A stretch of 64,000 nucleotides of DNA. It comes from SBAX01 sp964646605. GTDB taxonomy: Bacteria; Planctomycetota; Phycisphaerae; UBA1845. The DNA lies in NCBI GenBank assembly GCA_964646605.1, contig CAZYEX010000161.1, positions 1 to 64,000 on the forward strand. The letters are read 5' to 3'. Position numbers and translations under genes: made by a program. The notes beneath the pieces are model-generated. The model saw only the letters and a list, made by a program, of their open reading frames with translations, did no database searches and was not told where the DNA came from. Shown one piece after another: positions 7,876 through 17,206 of the stretch (positions within the stretch are counted from its first letter, which is position 1; every line of letters starts with the position of its first letter).

Positions 7876-10800
7876 GTGAGAAAGTCCGCCCGGGCCTGGA
7901 TGTTCGGCCGCGTGTACCTGGTTCTCGTCGCCGCCGCGACCGCGCGGGCCGAGTTCGCAACCCCCGTCGCTCTGACCGGCGCTAGAATCGTCACCGGCAC
8001 CGGCGCGGTTCTCGAATCCGGCACGATCGTCATCGACGAAGGTCGTATCCTCGCCGTCGGCGCCGATGTGAACGTTCCGCCGCATGCGGAGCGCATCGAC
8101 CTTTCCGGGTTGATCGTCTATCCCGGATTCATCGACGCCCAGTGTCATCTCGGCGTCGCCGAAAAAGAGCGAACCAAGGAGGAGCGAGAAAGAACCGAGG
8201 ACGTCAATCCCGATCCGCGTGAAGCAGCGCTGCCCGCCACGCGTTTCGCGGATCGACGCGGCATTCGCCCGCAGTTCCGTGCTCTTGAACTGTTCGTGCC
8301 CGACGACAAGCAACGAGAGACCCATCGCAGCCTGGGCTTCACCGCGGCGCTCATCGCCCCCCGCGATGGAATCCTCGGCGGGACCAGCGACCTGCTGAGT
8401 CTCGGCAACGAGCCCATCCGCCGCTCGGTGCTCGCCGAACAGGTCGCCCATCACGGTTCGTTTACGCTTGGTGAACAAGGCGAGTATCCGCGCACGCTCC
8501 TGGGAATCTTCGCCCAGTTTCGACAAGTGTTGCTCGACGCCCGCTGGCACTCGAAAATGGAAAAGTACGCCGAGCGCCATCCCAGCGACGGACCGCGCGT
8601 ACCCACCGACCCGGCGTTGGATGCGCTGCAAGGCCTACTCGCCCGTGAGAAGCGGATTTTCTTCGAGGCCAACACGGAAAACGAAATTCGCCGGGCCCTC
8701 GACTTGGCCGCCGAATTCAAGCTCAACATCGTCATCACAGGCGGCAAAGAGGCCTGGAAAGTCGCGGATCGGCTCAAAACCGAGCGGGTGCCCGTTATCG
8801 TCAGCCTCAAGTTTGACGAGGAACCGGAGTACGGGAAGAAACCCAAAGGAAAACCCGAGGCCAAGAAAGCCGACGCCGGGGCGGAAGCCAAACCCGGCGA
8901 GACCCCCGTGCCCCCCGATGCCAAGGAGGAAAAGAAGGAAGAAAAGATCTACGAACCGCTGAGGCTGCGGAAGGAGCGGCGGCGATTGTGGGAGGAACAA
9001 GTCGCCAATGTCATCCGCTTGCACGAGGCCGGCGTACCCTTCGCTTTCACCACTCGACAGTTCAAGAAAACCGACGACTTTCTGGACAACCTGCGAACGG
9101 TGATCGAAAAGGGGTTGCCGCAGGACGCGGCGATTCGTGGGCTGACCGCAGGCGCCGCCGAGGTACTCGGCGCAGCGGACAAGCTCGGCTCGGTCGCTCC
9201 GGGACGACTCGCCCATCTGACGGTCATGACCCAACCGCTCGCGGAAAAGAAATCCAAGGTCAAGTTCCTTTTCATCGACGGCAAAAGGATCGAGATCGAC
9301 GCCGACGACGAGAAGGACAAGGAGAAAGAAGGCAAGGGCGACAAGAGCGAGGGCAAGTCCGCGGATTCACCGGATGCCGCCACGAAATCCGACACCAAAC
9401 CCGAGTTCCCGAGCGACGCGGAAGACAGGGGGCCGACTTGGGCCGTGGAACTCAAAACCGATCGCGTCCCCAAAACGAAGACAAACGGCGACGTCCTCAT
9501 CCGCAACGCGACGATCATCCCCGTCTCGGCCCCGACCATCGAGAAGGGATCCATTCTCGTTCGCGGCGGCAAGATCGCGGCGCTGGGTCCCGACGTGACG
9601 GCCCCGGAGGACGTGACCGTCATCGACGCCGCCGGGCGCTTCGTCATGCCCGGCATCGTCGATCCACACTCGCACTTGGGCATCGACGGCGTGAATGAGT
9701 CGCCGCTGGCCATCAGCGCCGAGGTGCGCATCGCCGACCTCATCGACCCCCACGACGTGGCCATCTATCGCGCCCTCGCCGGCGGCGCCACCACGCACCA
9801 CGCCATGCACGGATCGGCCAACCCCATCGGCGGGCAAAATGTCACCTTCAAGCTCAAGTACGAGCGGCCGGTCTCGGAAATGCAGATCCCCGACTCGGCT
9901 CGGACCATGAAGTTCGCCCTCGGCGAGAACGTCACCCAGGCGAACTTTTTCGAGAGCTTCGGGAAGCGCTATCCCAACACGCGGATGGGTGTCGAGGCCG
10001 TGATCCGCACCGCATTCGAGTCGGCCAAGGAGTATCAGCGGGAATGGGACGCCTTCGAACGCGACTCCAAGTCCGGACGAGACGCCCCACCACCGCGGCG
10101 CGACCTGCGGCTCGAAGCGTTGGCCGACGTCCTCGCCGGGCGAATCACCGTCCACAGCCACTGCTATCGCTCCGAGGAAATCCTCCGCTTGTTCGACGTG
10201 GCCGAGGAATACGGCATCCGTATCGGCACTCTCCATCACGTCCTCGAAGGCTACCGCATCGCTCCGGAAATCGCTCGACACGGGTGCGGCGCCTCCTCCT
10301 TCGCCAACGACTGGGCCTACAAGATCGAGGCCTATCAGGCCATCCCGCACAACGTCGCCCTGATGACCGACCACGGCGTCAACGCCTCGGTCAATTCGGA
10401 TTCGCAAAGCACCATTCGCTACCTCGGCCAGGAGGCGGCCAAATGCGTCAAGTGGGGCGGGATGAGCGAGAACCAGGCCTTGCGGCTCGTGACCCTCAAC
10501 CCCGCGATGCAGTTGCAGGTGGACCATCGCATCGGAAGCCTCGAGGTCGGCAAAGACGCGGACCTCGCCATCTTCAACGGCCACCCGCTCAGCACGGTCA
10601 GCAAGTGCGTGATGACCTTGATCGACGGCGAAGTGTACTTCGAGGATGCCCGCCCGGACCCGGTCGAACGAACGACGGATTGGAAAACCGCACCGACGGA
10701 GTTCGAGCGCCGACAACCCATCGACCGCACTATTCCCGCGACGCCGCACCGCGCCTACGCCGTCGTCGGCGGTACGGTCCACCCCATTAGCGGTCCGGTC

Positions 10801-12015
10801 ATCGAAAAGGGAACCGTCGTCATTCTGGAGGACAAGATTCTGGAGGTCGGCCCGGCGGCGACGGTTCCACCCGGCGCCGGCGTGATCGACGGGACGGGAT
10901 TGCACGTGTATCCGGGTCTGATTGATGCCGGCAGCATTCTGGGAACAAGCGAAGTGGATTCCTTGCGTTCCACCCGTGATTTCAGCGAAATCGGCGCCTT
11001 CAATCCGCATCTGAGCACAGCGAGCGCCGTCCATCCACACAGTGAACACATCGCCATCGCCCGCGCCGCGGGGATCACCACCACCCTGGTCAAACCCGCC
11101 GGTCAGCGAGTCTTCGGACAGAGTTCGATCATTCACTTGGCCGGATGGACCGCGGCGGAGATGGTGATCGACGACACTTTCGGTCTGCACCTGAGCGTGC
11201 CGAGTTTGCCGGTGCAGTTGCCCGAAGACAAGGAGGCCAAAAAGAAGCAAACCGATGAGCACAAGAAAGCCCTCAAGCAACTCGAGGACTACATCGCCAA
11301 GGCCAAGCACTACGCCCAGGTCAAGAAGGCCGCGGCGAGCGACCCGACGATCCGTGCTGACATCGACCTGGCACTCGAAGCCATGATCCCCTACGTGCAA
11401 GGCGAAAAGCCCGTCCTCTTCGAGGCCGACGGCTACAAGCGCATCGTCGAGGCCCTCGACTTCGCCGAAAAGCACAAGCTCCGGTGCATCCTCATGGGCG
11501 GGCAGGAGTCCTGGAAGGTCGCCGATCGCCTCAAAGAAAAGAACATCCCCGTCATTCTCGCCACCGTCATCAGCTATCCGCGCGGCGAGTACGAGACGTG
11601 GGACGGGGTGTATCGGTGTGCTAGTGTACTAGAACAGTATGGGGTGCGCTTCGCCTTCGCCTCCGACAGCGCCTCCAGCGCCTACGACCTTGGCACCATG
11701 GCGGGCATGGCCGTCGCTCATGGCCTGCCCCGCGAGCGCGCCGAGTACGCCTTGACGCTCGGCGCCGCGGAGCTGCTGGGCATCGCCGATCGCGTCGGGT
11801 CCATCGAAGCCGGAAAGCGGGCGGACCTCATCGTGACCAACGGCTCGCCCTTGCAGACCGTGACCGAGGTTTCGCACGTGTTCATCGACGGACGACCCAT
11901 GGACCTCGCCAACATGCACACGCGGAACTACGAGAAGTTCAAGAATCGCCCCGCGCCGAAACTCCCGCCGCCGCCCTCCGATTTGCGCGGTCCCAAAAGC
12001 CTTTCGGCCCCGTAA
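7876..12015 (+). CDS. Giant exported protein with three tandem amidohydrolase modules
   Basis: A GTG at 7876, with AGGAGG about 9 bases upstream, gives 1379 residues and a signal peptide (VRKSARAWMFGRVYLVLVAAATARA). Three amidohydrolase modules follow. Module 1 (about 25-485) has the beta-sandwich entry and VYPGFIDAQCHLG, which lacks HxH. Module 2 (about 535-945) is complete, with DPHSHLG (His598, His600), a HSHCY His, a TLHH His and the NSDSQS Asp. Module 3 (about 958-1379) reads YPGLIDAGSILG without metal-binding His but keeps FASDSAS. Lys/Glu/Pro-rich linkers interrupt module 1 and separate modules 1 and 2. Only the middle module should be a metal-dependent hydrolase of the imidazolonepropionase-like type; the flanking ones look structural. 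The substrate is unknown. Confidence 0.85.
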   Translation: MRKSARAWMFGRVYLVLVAAATARAEFATPVALTGARIVTGTGAVLESGTIVIDEGRILAVGADVNVPPHAERIDLSGLIVYPGFIDAQCHLGVAEKERTKEERERTEDVNPDPREAALPATRFADRRGIRPQFRALELFVPDDKQRETHRSLGFTAALIAPRDGILGGTSDLLSLGNEPIRRSVLAEQVAHHGSFTLGEQGEYPRTLLGIFAQFRQVLLDARWHSKMEKYAERHPSDGPRVPTDPALDALQGLLAREKRIFFEANTENEIRRALDLAAEFKLNIVITGGKEAWKVADRLKTERVPVIVSLKFDEEPEYGKKPKGKPEAKKADAGAEAKPGETPVPPDAKEEKKEEKIYEPLRLRKERRRLWEEQVANVIRLHEAGVPFAFTTRQFKKTDDFLDNLRTVIEKGLPQDAAIRGLTAGAAEVLGAADKLGSVAPGRLAHLTVMTQPLAEKKSKVKFLFIDGKRIEIDADDEKDKEKEGKGDKSEGKSADSPDAATKSDTKPEFPSDAEDRGPTWAVELKTDRVPKTKTNGDVLIRNATIIPVSAPTIEKGSILVRGGKIAALGPDVTAPEDVTVIDAAGRFVMPGIVDPHSHLGIDGVNESPLAISAEVRIADLIDPHDVAIYRALAGGATTHHAMHGSANPIGGQNVTFKLKYERPVSEMQIPDSARTMKFALGENVTQANFFESFGKRYPNTRMGVEAVIRTAFESAKEYQREWDAFERDSKSGRDAPPPRRDLRLEALADVLAGRITVHSHCYRSEEILRLFDVAEEYGIRIGTLHHVLEGYRIAPEIARHGCGASSFANDWAYKIEAYQAIPHNVALMTDHGVNASVNSDSQSTIRYLGQEAAKCVKWGGMSENQALRLVTLNPAMQLQVDHRIGSLEVGKDADLAIFNGHPLSTVSKCVMTLIDGEVYFEDARPDPVERTTDWKTAPTEFERRQPIDRTIPATPHRAYAVVGGTVHPISGPVIEKGTVVILEDKILEVGPAATVPPGAGVIDGTGLHVYPGLIDAGSILGTSEVDSLRSTRDFSEIGAFNPHLSTASAVHPHSEHIAIARAAGITTTLVKPAGQRVFGQSSIIHLAGWTAAEMVIDDTFGLHLSVPSLPVQLPEDKEAKKKQTDEHKKALKQLEDYIAKAKHYAQVKKAAASDPTIRADIDLALEAMIPYVQGEKPVLFEADGYKRIVEALDFAEKHKLRCILMGGQESWKVADRLKEKNIPVILATVISYPRGEYETWDGVYRCASVLEQYGVRFAFASDSASSAYDLGTMAGMAVAHGLPRERAEYALTLGAAELLGIADRVGSIEAGKRADLIVTNGSPLQTVTEVSHVFIDGRPMDLANMHTRNYEKFKNRPAPKLPPPPSDLRGPKSLSAP

Positions 12016-12068
12016 GGTAGGATGCGGCGGCGCGGTCACCGTGGGGGGGGCGGAGCGAACGGCGATGC

Positions 12069-12074
12069 TATAAT
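12069..12074 (+). promoter_or_regulatory. -10 box TATAAT placed 6 bases before ATG
   Basis: A perfect TATAAT ends 6 bases upstream of the ATG at 12081. No Shine-Dalgarno sequence fits in the gap, so transcription should begin at or next to the start codon, giving a leaderless mRNA. A matching -35 is not evident. Confidence 0.5.
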
Positions 12075-12080
12075 GAGCGT

Positions 12081-12698
12081 ATGGTCGGTCGAGGAATCGC
12101 CGGAGGGTGTGCGCTGGCCGCCGCGGCGCTGGCCGCTTTCGCGGCGACCAGCCACGTCGTGGCACTCGCTTTCCCGTTGGTCGCCGCCGACCATGACGTG
12201 CTTTTGCTGCACTTCTACGACGGGCGAACGCGGCTCTTTTGGTACCGATCGCCGGATGAGCCGATTCGCATGGAGCCTTCCGACTCTCGCGCCTGGATTC
12301 GCATCCGTTCCCAGGCGGTGGAGTCCACCCAACTTCCCTTTGGCGAGGTCGGGCCGCCTTCGCCTCCCGTGTTCAACATCCCCATCCGGATCGGCGACCG
12401 GCGGCAGCTTCCGCCGCTGGGAGGCCGGTGGCGCGGCGAAATCACGCCCATCATCCCGCCCCCGCGGCAGTTCGACCGTCAACCTTGGCGAGTCGAGTCG
12501 AGCTTTGTGCGTCTTCCCACTTGGCCGCTCGTGCTCGTGCTCATGATCCCGCCCATCCGGCGCTCCATCGTCGAGCGCCGCCGCGCCGGGCGGCAGCGAC
12601 GAAACGAATGCCTGGAGTGCGGATATAACCTGACCGCACTGGTGATGCCCCGCTGCCCAGAGTGCGGAACGGCCATCCACATGGGGCTGAGTGCTTAG
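12081..12698 (+). CDS. Membrane protein with C-terminal zinc ribbon
   Basis: The 205-residue product has an N-terminal membrane segment (about 5-35), an external domain of about 100 residues, and a second membrane segment near 150 (TWPLVLVLMIPPI). A basic stretch and a zinc ribbon end the chain, with C-LECGYNL...PRCPECG (CX2C-X(n)-CX2C). Such tails recur in planctomycete membrane proteins of unknown function; the membrane/Nudix protein at 38812 carries a similar ribbon at its N-terminus. It follows the amidohydrolase gene but probably has its own promoter. Confidence 0.75.
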   Translation: MVGRGIAGGCALAAAALAAFAATSHVVALAFPLVAADHDVLLLHFYDGRTRLFWYRSPDEPIRMEPSDSRAWIRIRSQAVESTQLPFGEVGPPSPPVFNIPIRIGDRRQLPPLGGRWRGEITPIIPPPRQFDRQPWRVESSFVRLPTWPLVLVLMIPPIRRSIVERRRAGRQRRNECLECGYNLTALVMPRCPECGTAIHMGLSA

Positions 12699-12853
12699 CC
12701 CCTTGTGCCTTAGACCATCGCGGCATTCGCCCCGGACGGCGCGGTCTTCGCCCTCTTTCGCCCGGCGGTCCCATGGGTTAGAATGACCTGGGTAGGCCTC
12801 GCCAACCGGCCGCCAGAAGGGGGCTCGCGGGTCGGATGGGGCTTCGATCAAGA

Positions 12854-12928
12854 CGGGGCGTGGCGCAGTCCGGTTAGCGCGCTTGACTGGGGGTCAAGAG
12901 GTCGCAGGTTCGAATCCTGTCGCCCCGA
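12854..12928 (+). tRNA. tRNA-Pro (anticodon GGG)
   Basis: The acceptor stem CGGGGCG/CGCCCCG is perfect, the anticodon stem is CTTGA/TCAAG and the loop CTGGGGG gives anticodon GGG (codons CCC/CCT). The T arm is GCAGGTTCGAATCCTGT and the discriminator base is A. CCA is not encoded. Confidence 0.96.
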
Positions 12929-13030
12929 GTCCGCCAAAGGCGGACTAGAGCAGGAGAGAGGAGAGAAAAAAACGCGGCACGCTCTCCTGCGGTCTCCTTT
13001 CGACTTTCTACCTTCTGAGGGGGGCCCAAC

Positions 13031-13418
13031 ATGCCCTTCGCCTTCGAGAAGTTGGTCGTCTATCAGCAAGCCGTCACCTTCGTCGACGCCGCCTGCTCGC
13101 TGACGAGGGGTTTCCCACGCGGCTACTTTTTTCCGGCTGACCAACTGAACCGCGCCGCCCTGTCCATCGCCGCAAATACCGCCGAGGGCAACGGCCGTTT
13201 TGCCAAGCCCGATCGGAAGAACTTTTTCGGTATCGCTCGGGGCAGCGTGCAGGAATGCGTGCCACTCCTGGAACTCGCCGGCCGGTCAGGGCTTCCCAAA
13301 GTCCGCTCGGCATGAGCAACTCAAGGCCGACCTCCAAGAAATTGCCCGTATGCTCTCGGGCCTCATCAACCTTTCGGAAACGAAGTACCTTGAGTGGTAC
13401 GCGGGCAAGCGGACCTGA
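13031..13418 (+). pseudogene. Four-helix-bundle (23S rRNA IVS-type) protein, frameshifted
   Basis: From ATG 13031 (ribosome binding site GAGGGGG) the frame reads MPFAFEKLVVYQQAVTFVDA, ADQLNRAALSIAANTAEGNG and SVQECVPLLELAG, the S23/IVS-type four-helix-bundle family. It stops at 13315. The expected last helix is in the next frame: ARHEQLKADLQEIARMLSGLINL, ending at 13418. A single-base change near 13285-13305 separates the two halves. The family is usually 115-125 residues, matching the joined length. Its function is unknown. The break may be real or a sequencing error. Confidence 0.8.
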
Positions 13419-13458
13419 TGAATCGAGTCGAAAGTGCCTCATCGCCTCGCCGAAACAC

Positions 13459-13531
13459 CACCCCCAAGGGGATTCGAACCCCTGTCGCCGGCATGAAAAG
13501 CCGGTGTCCTAGGCCTCTAGACGATGGGGGC
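13459..13531 (-). tRNA. tRNA-Glu (anticodon TTC)
   Basis: The minus strand reads GCCCCCATCGTCTAGAGGCC... with the anticodon stem CCGGC/GCCGG around TTTTCAT, giving TTC. The T arm is CAGGGGTTCGAATCCCCT. The first acceptor pair is G-U, as in some other bacterial and plastid tRNA-Glu. CCA is not encoded. Confidence 0.95.
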
Positions 13532-13608
13532 AGACGCACGTATAGGGGCGCACGTCGCGGGACGAACTCTAGCCGCGCTTCGGGCGAGGGTCAAGAATTG
13601 GCGGTTTT

Positions 13609-13629
13609 CGATTGTCGATTGTCGATTTC
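13609..13629. repeat. Short tandem repeat CGATTGT x ~3
   Basis: Two exact CGATTGT units and a degenerate third lie between tRNA-Glu and the ABC-transporter genes. The stretch is AT-richer than its surroundings. No function is evident. Confidence 0.6.
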
Positions 13630-13687
13630 TGGAGCGGGCGGCGGGTGCTTGCCGAGCGCCCCACCCTCCGCGCATCCGTTCCGAAGA

Positions 13688-14707
13688 TTGATCGTCCGAC
13701 TGCCGCAATTCACGATGGTGTTCTTGTTGCTCGCGGCTTGCGATCGGGGCGCGGATGAGCCCACGAGTACGCCGCGCGTGGTGGCGTACTGCAGTGTGGA
13801 CGAGTCCATCGCGGCGCCTATTTTGGGTGAGTTCGCGCGGCGGACGGGCGTGGGTGTGGAGGCGATCTATGACTCCGAGGCCGGCAAAACCACGGGGCTT
13901 GTTCAGCGGATCATTCACGAGTCGCAGTCGGGTCGCGTACGGGCCGACGTGTTCTGGTCGGGCGAAGTTTTTCAGACGATCCGTCTGGCGCGGTTGAACT
14001 TGCTGTCGCCGTACGCATCGCCGGCGGCAGAGGACATCCCGCCGCGGTTCAAGGACCGGGCGGGTCGATGGGTTGGGGCCGCGGTTCGAGCTCGCGTGGT
14101 GGCGTACGATCCTGAACGCGTCAAAGAGGACGACGTGCCCGCGCAATGGGAGGGGTTCAAGAATCCTCGCTTTGCCTCTCGTGTGGCGATCGCCAATCCC
14201 CTGTTCGGAACGACGCGCGGGCACGTGGCGGCCATGTTCGCGGGCTGGGGGGCGGATCGCGGGCGGTCGTTTCTCTCCGCACTTCGCGATCACGGTGCGC
14301 GAATCGTGGACGGCAACAGCGCCGCGGTTCGGGCCGTGCTCGAGGGCCGCGCGGAATTCGCGTTTACGGATATCGACGACGTGCGGATGGCACAGCGCAG
14401 CGGTGCTTCGCTGGCGTTTCGCTACCCGGACCTCGGCGATGGTGGGACTCTGCTGATTCCCTGCACCGTGGCGGTCGTGGCGGGAGGTCCGAACTCCGCC
14501 GGCGCTCACGCCCTCGTCGACTACCTGGTGTCGGCGGAGATGGAGCGGAAACTTGCCGAGGGTCCCGCGGGATTCGTGCCCGTGCGCGAGGGGTTGCGAA
14601 AGGCGCTGGGGATTTCTTGGCCCGCGGAATCCGTGGTGGACTACGAGGCGGTCGCGGAGGCTGCGGAATCCGCCGACGCCGCGGTTCGAGAGCTGCTGAT
14701 CCGGTGA
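13688..14707 (+). CDS. Iron-type ABC transporter substrate-binding lipoprotein
   Basis: The mature part (VVAYCSVDESIAAPILGEFARRTGVGVEAIYDSEAGKTTGL) is typical of the FbpA/IdiA family that delivers Fe3+ (or similar ions) to an inner-membrane permease. The lipobox LLAAC lies just before it. The next in-frame ATG (13715) would leave only six hydrophobic residues, so I prefer TTG 13688, giving LIVRLPQFTMVFLLLAAC. The gene could start elsewhere. It overlaps the permease start by four bases (GTGA), so the two form an operon. Tyrosine residues expected for iron binding are not obvious in the C-terminal half, so the ligand is uncertain. Confidence 0.82.
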   Translation: MIVRLPQFTMVFLLLAACDRGADEPTSTPRVVAYCSVDESIAAPILGEFARRTGVGVEAIYDSEAGKTTGLVQRIIHESQSGRVRADVFWSGEVFQTIRLARLNLLSPYASPAAEDIPPRFKDRAGRWVGAAVRARVVAYDPERVKEDDVPAQWEGFKNPRFASRVAIANPLFGTTRGHVAAMFAGWGADRGRSFLSALRDHGARIVDGNSAAVRAVLEGRAEFAFTDIDDVRMAQRSGASLAFRYPDLGDGGTLLIPCTVAVVAGGPNSAGAHALVDYLVSAEMERKLAEGPAGFVPVREGLRKALGISWPAESVVDYEAVAEAAESADAAVRELLIR

Positions 14708-16197
14708 TCCGTTTGTCGTGGAGCACGGGACTTCGACTCGCGGCCTGGGCGGTCTTCATTCTCGCCTTCGTTTTCCCGCTACTGGCGCTGACGGTCGCGG
14801 GCATTTCGGGGCCCGCGCCCGCGCTTGAAACCGTCTCCATCTCGTCACGGCAGTGGACATTGCTTTGGCGGAGTTTCGGTTTGTCGCTGGGGGGGGCGGC
14901 GGCGTGCCTCGTATTGTCGCTTCCGACGGCATGGGCCCTGGTACGCGCCCGCGGATCGGCGACCCGCGGGATTCTCCACGCCGCACTTCTTTCGATCGCA
15001 TTGTGTCCGCCGATGGCGTATGTCTTCGGTTGGGGGCAAGTGATGCCCCGTGGGATTTCCCCGGAGATTCGTTGCATCGGCGTATGGGCGCTATGGGCTT
15101 GTCCGATTCCGGCGATGTTGGCGGCAGCGGGGTGGATGCGTGGCGGTCGCCGTGCCTACGAGGCGGCGATTCTCTCGACGGGACCCATTCGCGCGTGTGT
15201 GGTCGGGGCGTTGCCCGCCCTGCAACGCTACCTGGGCCTCGGCGCTCTGATTCTCTTCACCCTCTTCTTGGGCGACTACGGCGTGCCCCACGCCTGCGGT
15301 TTGTTGGTGTATGCGACGGAGCTACTGGGCTGGGCGTCGAGTTCGGCGCAGGTCACAGACGTGATTGGGCCGGCGATGCCGGGTGTGGTCGCCGTCGTCG
15401 CGCTGCTCGTCTTGCTGTGGACGCTGGGGCGCCGTTGTGCCCAAGACGAAACAGACGAGGTCCTGCACATGCGCGGCGGGGGTTACTGGGCGTGGCTTGC
15501 GGGTGTGGCCGTGATGACCTTCGCGTTGGTGGTTCCGATTGTCGGGCTCCTTCTCAAGCTGCCGTCGTGGGCTTCGATCGGTGAAACGGTCGGGACGTAC
15601 AAGAGTGACGTGGGGTGGTCACTGGCCGTGGCGGTCGGCGCCGCCGGGATCGGCGTGGCGATGGGAATCGGTTTGGTCGGTACGGCCTTCGAGCGGCGGT
15701 TGCTGATGGCGATCTCCCTTCTTGCCGGTGCGATGCCGGGCGCGGTGGTGGGTGCCGCGTTGATCGCGGCGTACAACCGTCCGGGTTTCGGATGGCTCTA
15801 CAGTCACTGGCCTTTGCTTGTTCTTTGTGGAGTGGCGCGGTTCGGATGGGTGGGAGCGTTGGCGGCCGCGGTGATGGTTCGGGGGTCCGCGCCGGAGGTG
15901 AGCGCCGCCGCGGAGCTGGACGGTCTGAATCGCGCGGGCATCGTCGCTCGGATCCTCGCCCCGTTGCATTGGCCGGTGATCGCCGCGGCCGGGGCCATCA
16001 TCGCCACCCTGACCCTGGCCGAAGTCGCCGCTTCCACGTTGCTGCGAACACCGGAATTCAATCCCCTTTCGCACGTGATCATCGAGAAGTTTCATCGATT
16101 TGAAGACGGGGCGCTGGTCACGTTGAGCTTGGGGCTGATGTTTTCCACGCTGCCCGCCGCCGGGTTGTTGCTCGTGATCTTCCGACGAAAGCGATGA
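14704..16197 (+). CDS. Fused-domain ABC transporter permease (FbpB-like)
   Basis: The 497-residue GTG-start protein has about twelve membrane segments, arranged as two copies of a BPD-transport permease domain. The cytoplasmic EAA-type loops appear near AYEAAILSTGPIRACVVGALPA and AAAELDGLNRAGIVARILAPL. This is the FbpB layout of ferric-iron ABC importers. No ATP-binding subunit lies downstream; a mobile element begins about 60 bases after the stop. The ATPase must be elsewhere, or the system may be incomplete. Confidence 0.88.
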   Translation: MIRLSWSTGLRLAAWAVFILAFVFPLLALTVAGISGPAPALETVSISSRQWTLLWRSFGLSLGGAAACLVLSLPTAWALVRARGSATRGILHAALLSIALCPPMAYVFGWGQVMPRGISPEIRCIGVWALWACPIPAMLAAAGWMRGGRRAYEAAILSTGPIRACVVGALPALQRYLGLGALILFTLFLGDYGVPHACGLLVYATELLGWASSSAQVTDVIGPAMPGVVAVVALLVLLWTLGRRCAQDETDEVLHMRGGGYWAWLAGVAVMTFALVVPIVGLLLKLPSWASIGETVGTYKSDVGWSLAVAVGAAGIGVAMGIGLVGTAFERRLLMAISLLAGAMPGAVVGAALIAAYNRPGFGWLYSHWPLLVLCGVARFGWVGALAAAVMVRGSAPEVSAAAELDGLNRAGIVARILAPLHWPVIAAAGAIIATLTLAEVAASTLLRTPEFNPLSHVIIEKFHRFEDGALVTLSLGLMFSTLPAAGLLLVIFRRKR

Positions 16198-16259
16198 GGT
16201 TTGTTCGGCGGAGGGTCGGCGGCGAGACCCGCGCGTCCAACACAGATTGCTGTTTCTTC

Positions 16260-16273
16260 GGTACTGGTAACGC
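16260..16273 (+). repeat. Left terminal inverted repeat of the IS1-type element
   Basis: CGGTACTGGTAACG is the exact reverse complement of 19357-19370. TTTCTT immediately outside (16254-16259) is repeated directly after the right end. Confidence 0.82.
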
Positions 16274-16274
16274 T

Positions 16275-17099
16275 TCAGGATAACAACCCGATAAGCTCGT
16301 CCAACGTCCAAACATGATCCGCCAGCCCGGACGCGACAGCCGGGCTTGTCCCAAGCGTGCTTTGAACTCGGCAATAGTTGTAATAGGCGAAAAACAGCGA
16401 GATCGAAGCCTCGTGGTTCTGGACCTTCTTGGAGTGGGCGTTTGTCAGCCGGGTGAATCCTCGCATCGACATCCGGATCGTGAGTTTGTCGCGCTCGACG
16501 TGGCTTGTGGAGACATGCTCGCGGTCCGACAGCGCAAGAACCGGAGCCTTCTCGCTTCCGTTGATCTTGGGTGGGCTGTACTTGGCTTCCGAGTTACGCT
16601 CCGCGCTCGTGCCACCATACGTCTTCACAAGCTGGGCGTAATCGACCTCGAACCCGAAGGCGTTGGAGACAGCGTCCAGATAGCTCGAATGACCGTCGGA
16701 CGTAAGCTGCACGCGATTGTTCACGCGCCCCGCAAGGTCGAGCATGAACTCGTTCGCATCGCCTTGGGTTCGCAGCCCAACGCGGTACGCGATGATGAGT
16801 TTTTGATCGGTGATCGCCGTCCACGTCCACACGTCGCCGTAGACGCCCTGCATTTCTTCGGGAACGTTCTTTTGCTTCGCGTAGCAGAACGCCCAGATTT
16901 CGTCAGTTTGGATTCGCTCGGGCTTCAAGCCTCGGACGTGCTTGTCGTGATGCTCGGCGCACGCCGCCCCGAGCGACCGGATGAGCCGGAGAATCGCGGG
17001 CTTGGATACGCCCGTCATCCGAACGGTCGAGCTTATACACGCGCCCTCGACCAAAGCCGAGACAACCGCTTTCCGCTTTTCGTCACCTATCTTATTCAT
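16275..17099 (-). CDS. IS1-family DDE transposase
   Basis: The 274-residue protein has an N-terminal helix-turn-helix-like region (about 10-45). The catalytic triad reads Asp66 (IQTDEIW), Asp135 (SDGHSSY) and Glu202 (HVERDKLTIRM), followed by the NAHSKKVQNH and YYNYCR stretch typical of IS1-type transposases. It appears intact and needs no frameshift, unlike classical IS1 InsAB. Its stop lies only two bases from the left terminal repeat. It should mobilise the whole 16260-19370 unit. Confidence 0.9.
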   Translation of the reverse strand: MNKIGDEKRKAVVSALVEGACISSTVRMTGVSKPAILRLIRSLGAACAEHHDKHVRGLKPERIQTDEIWAFCYAKQKNVPEEMQGVYGDVWTWTAITDQKLIIAYRVGLRTQGDANEFMLDLAGRVNNRVQLTSDGHSSYLDAVSNAFGFEVDYAQLVKTYGGTSAERNSEAKYSPPKINGSEKAPVLALSDREHVSTSHVERDKLTIRMSMRGFTRLTNAHSKKVQNHEASISLFFAYYNYCRVQSTLGTSPAVASGLADHVWTLDELIGLLS

Positions 17100-17206
17100 A
17101 CGTTCCCATTATGCTTGCTCGTGTTGGCAAAGTAAATACTATTCCGAGAAATTCTTGTAACATCAGCCATCAAAACCGAGTCTGAAGTGGCAAAATATCA
17201 AAAAAC

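Noticed and set aside
9367..11475. A 702-codon open frame on the minus strand inside the amidohydrolase gene
   Set aside because: It is antisense to a well-supported gene, has no family motif, and is typical of long antisense frames in GC-rich coding DNA. The same applies to 3642..5894 and 28975..31383 on the minus strand.
13394..13687. N-terminal extension of the ABC binding protein
   Set aside because: It would read through the antisense of tRNA-Glu; the lipobox near 13735 requires a start just upstream.
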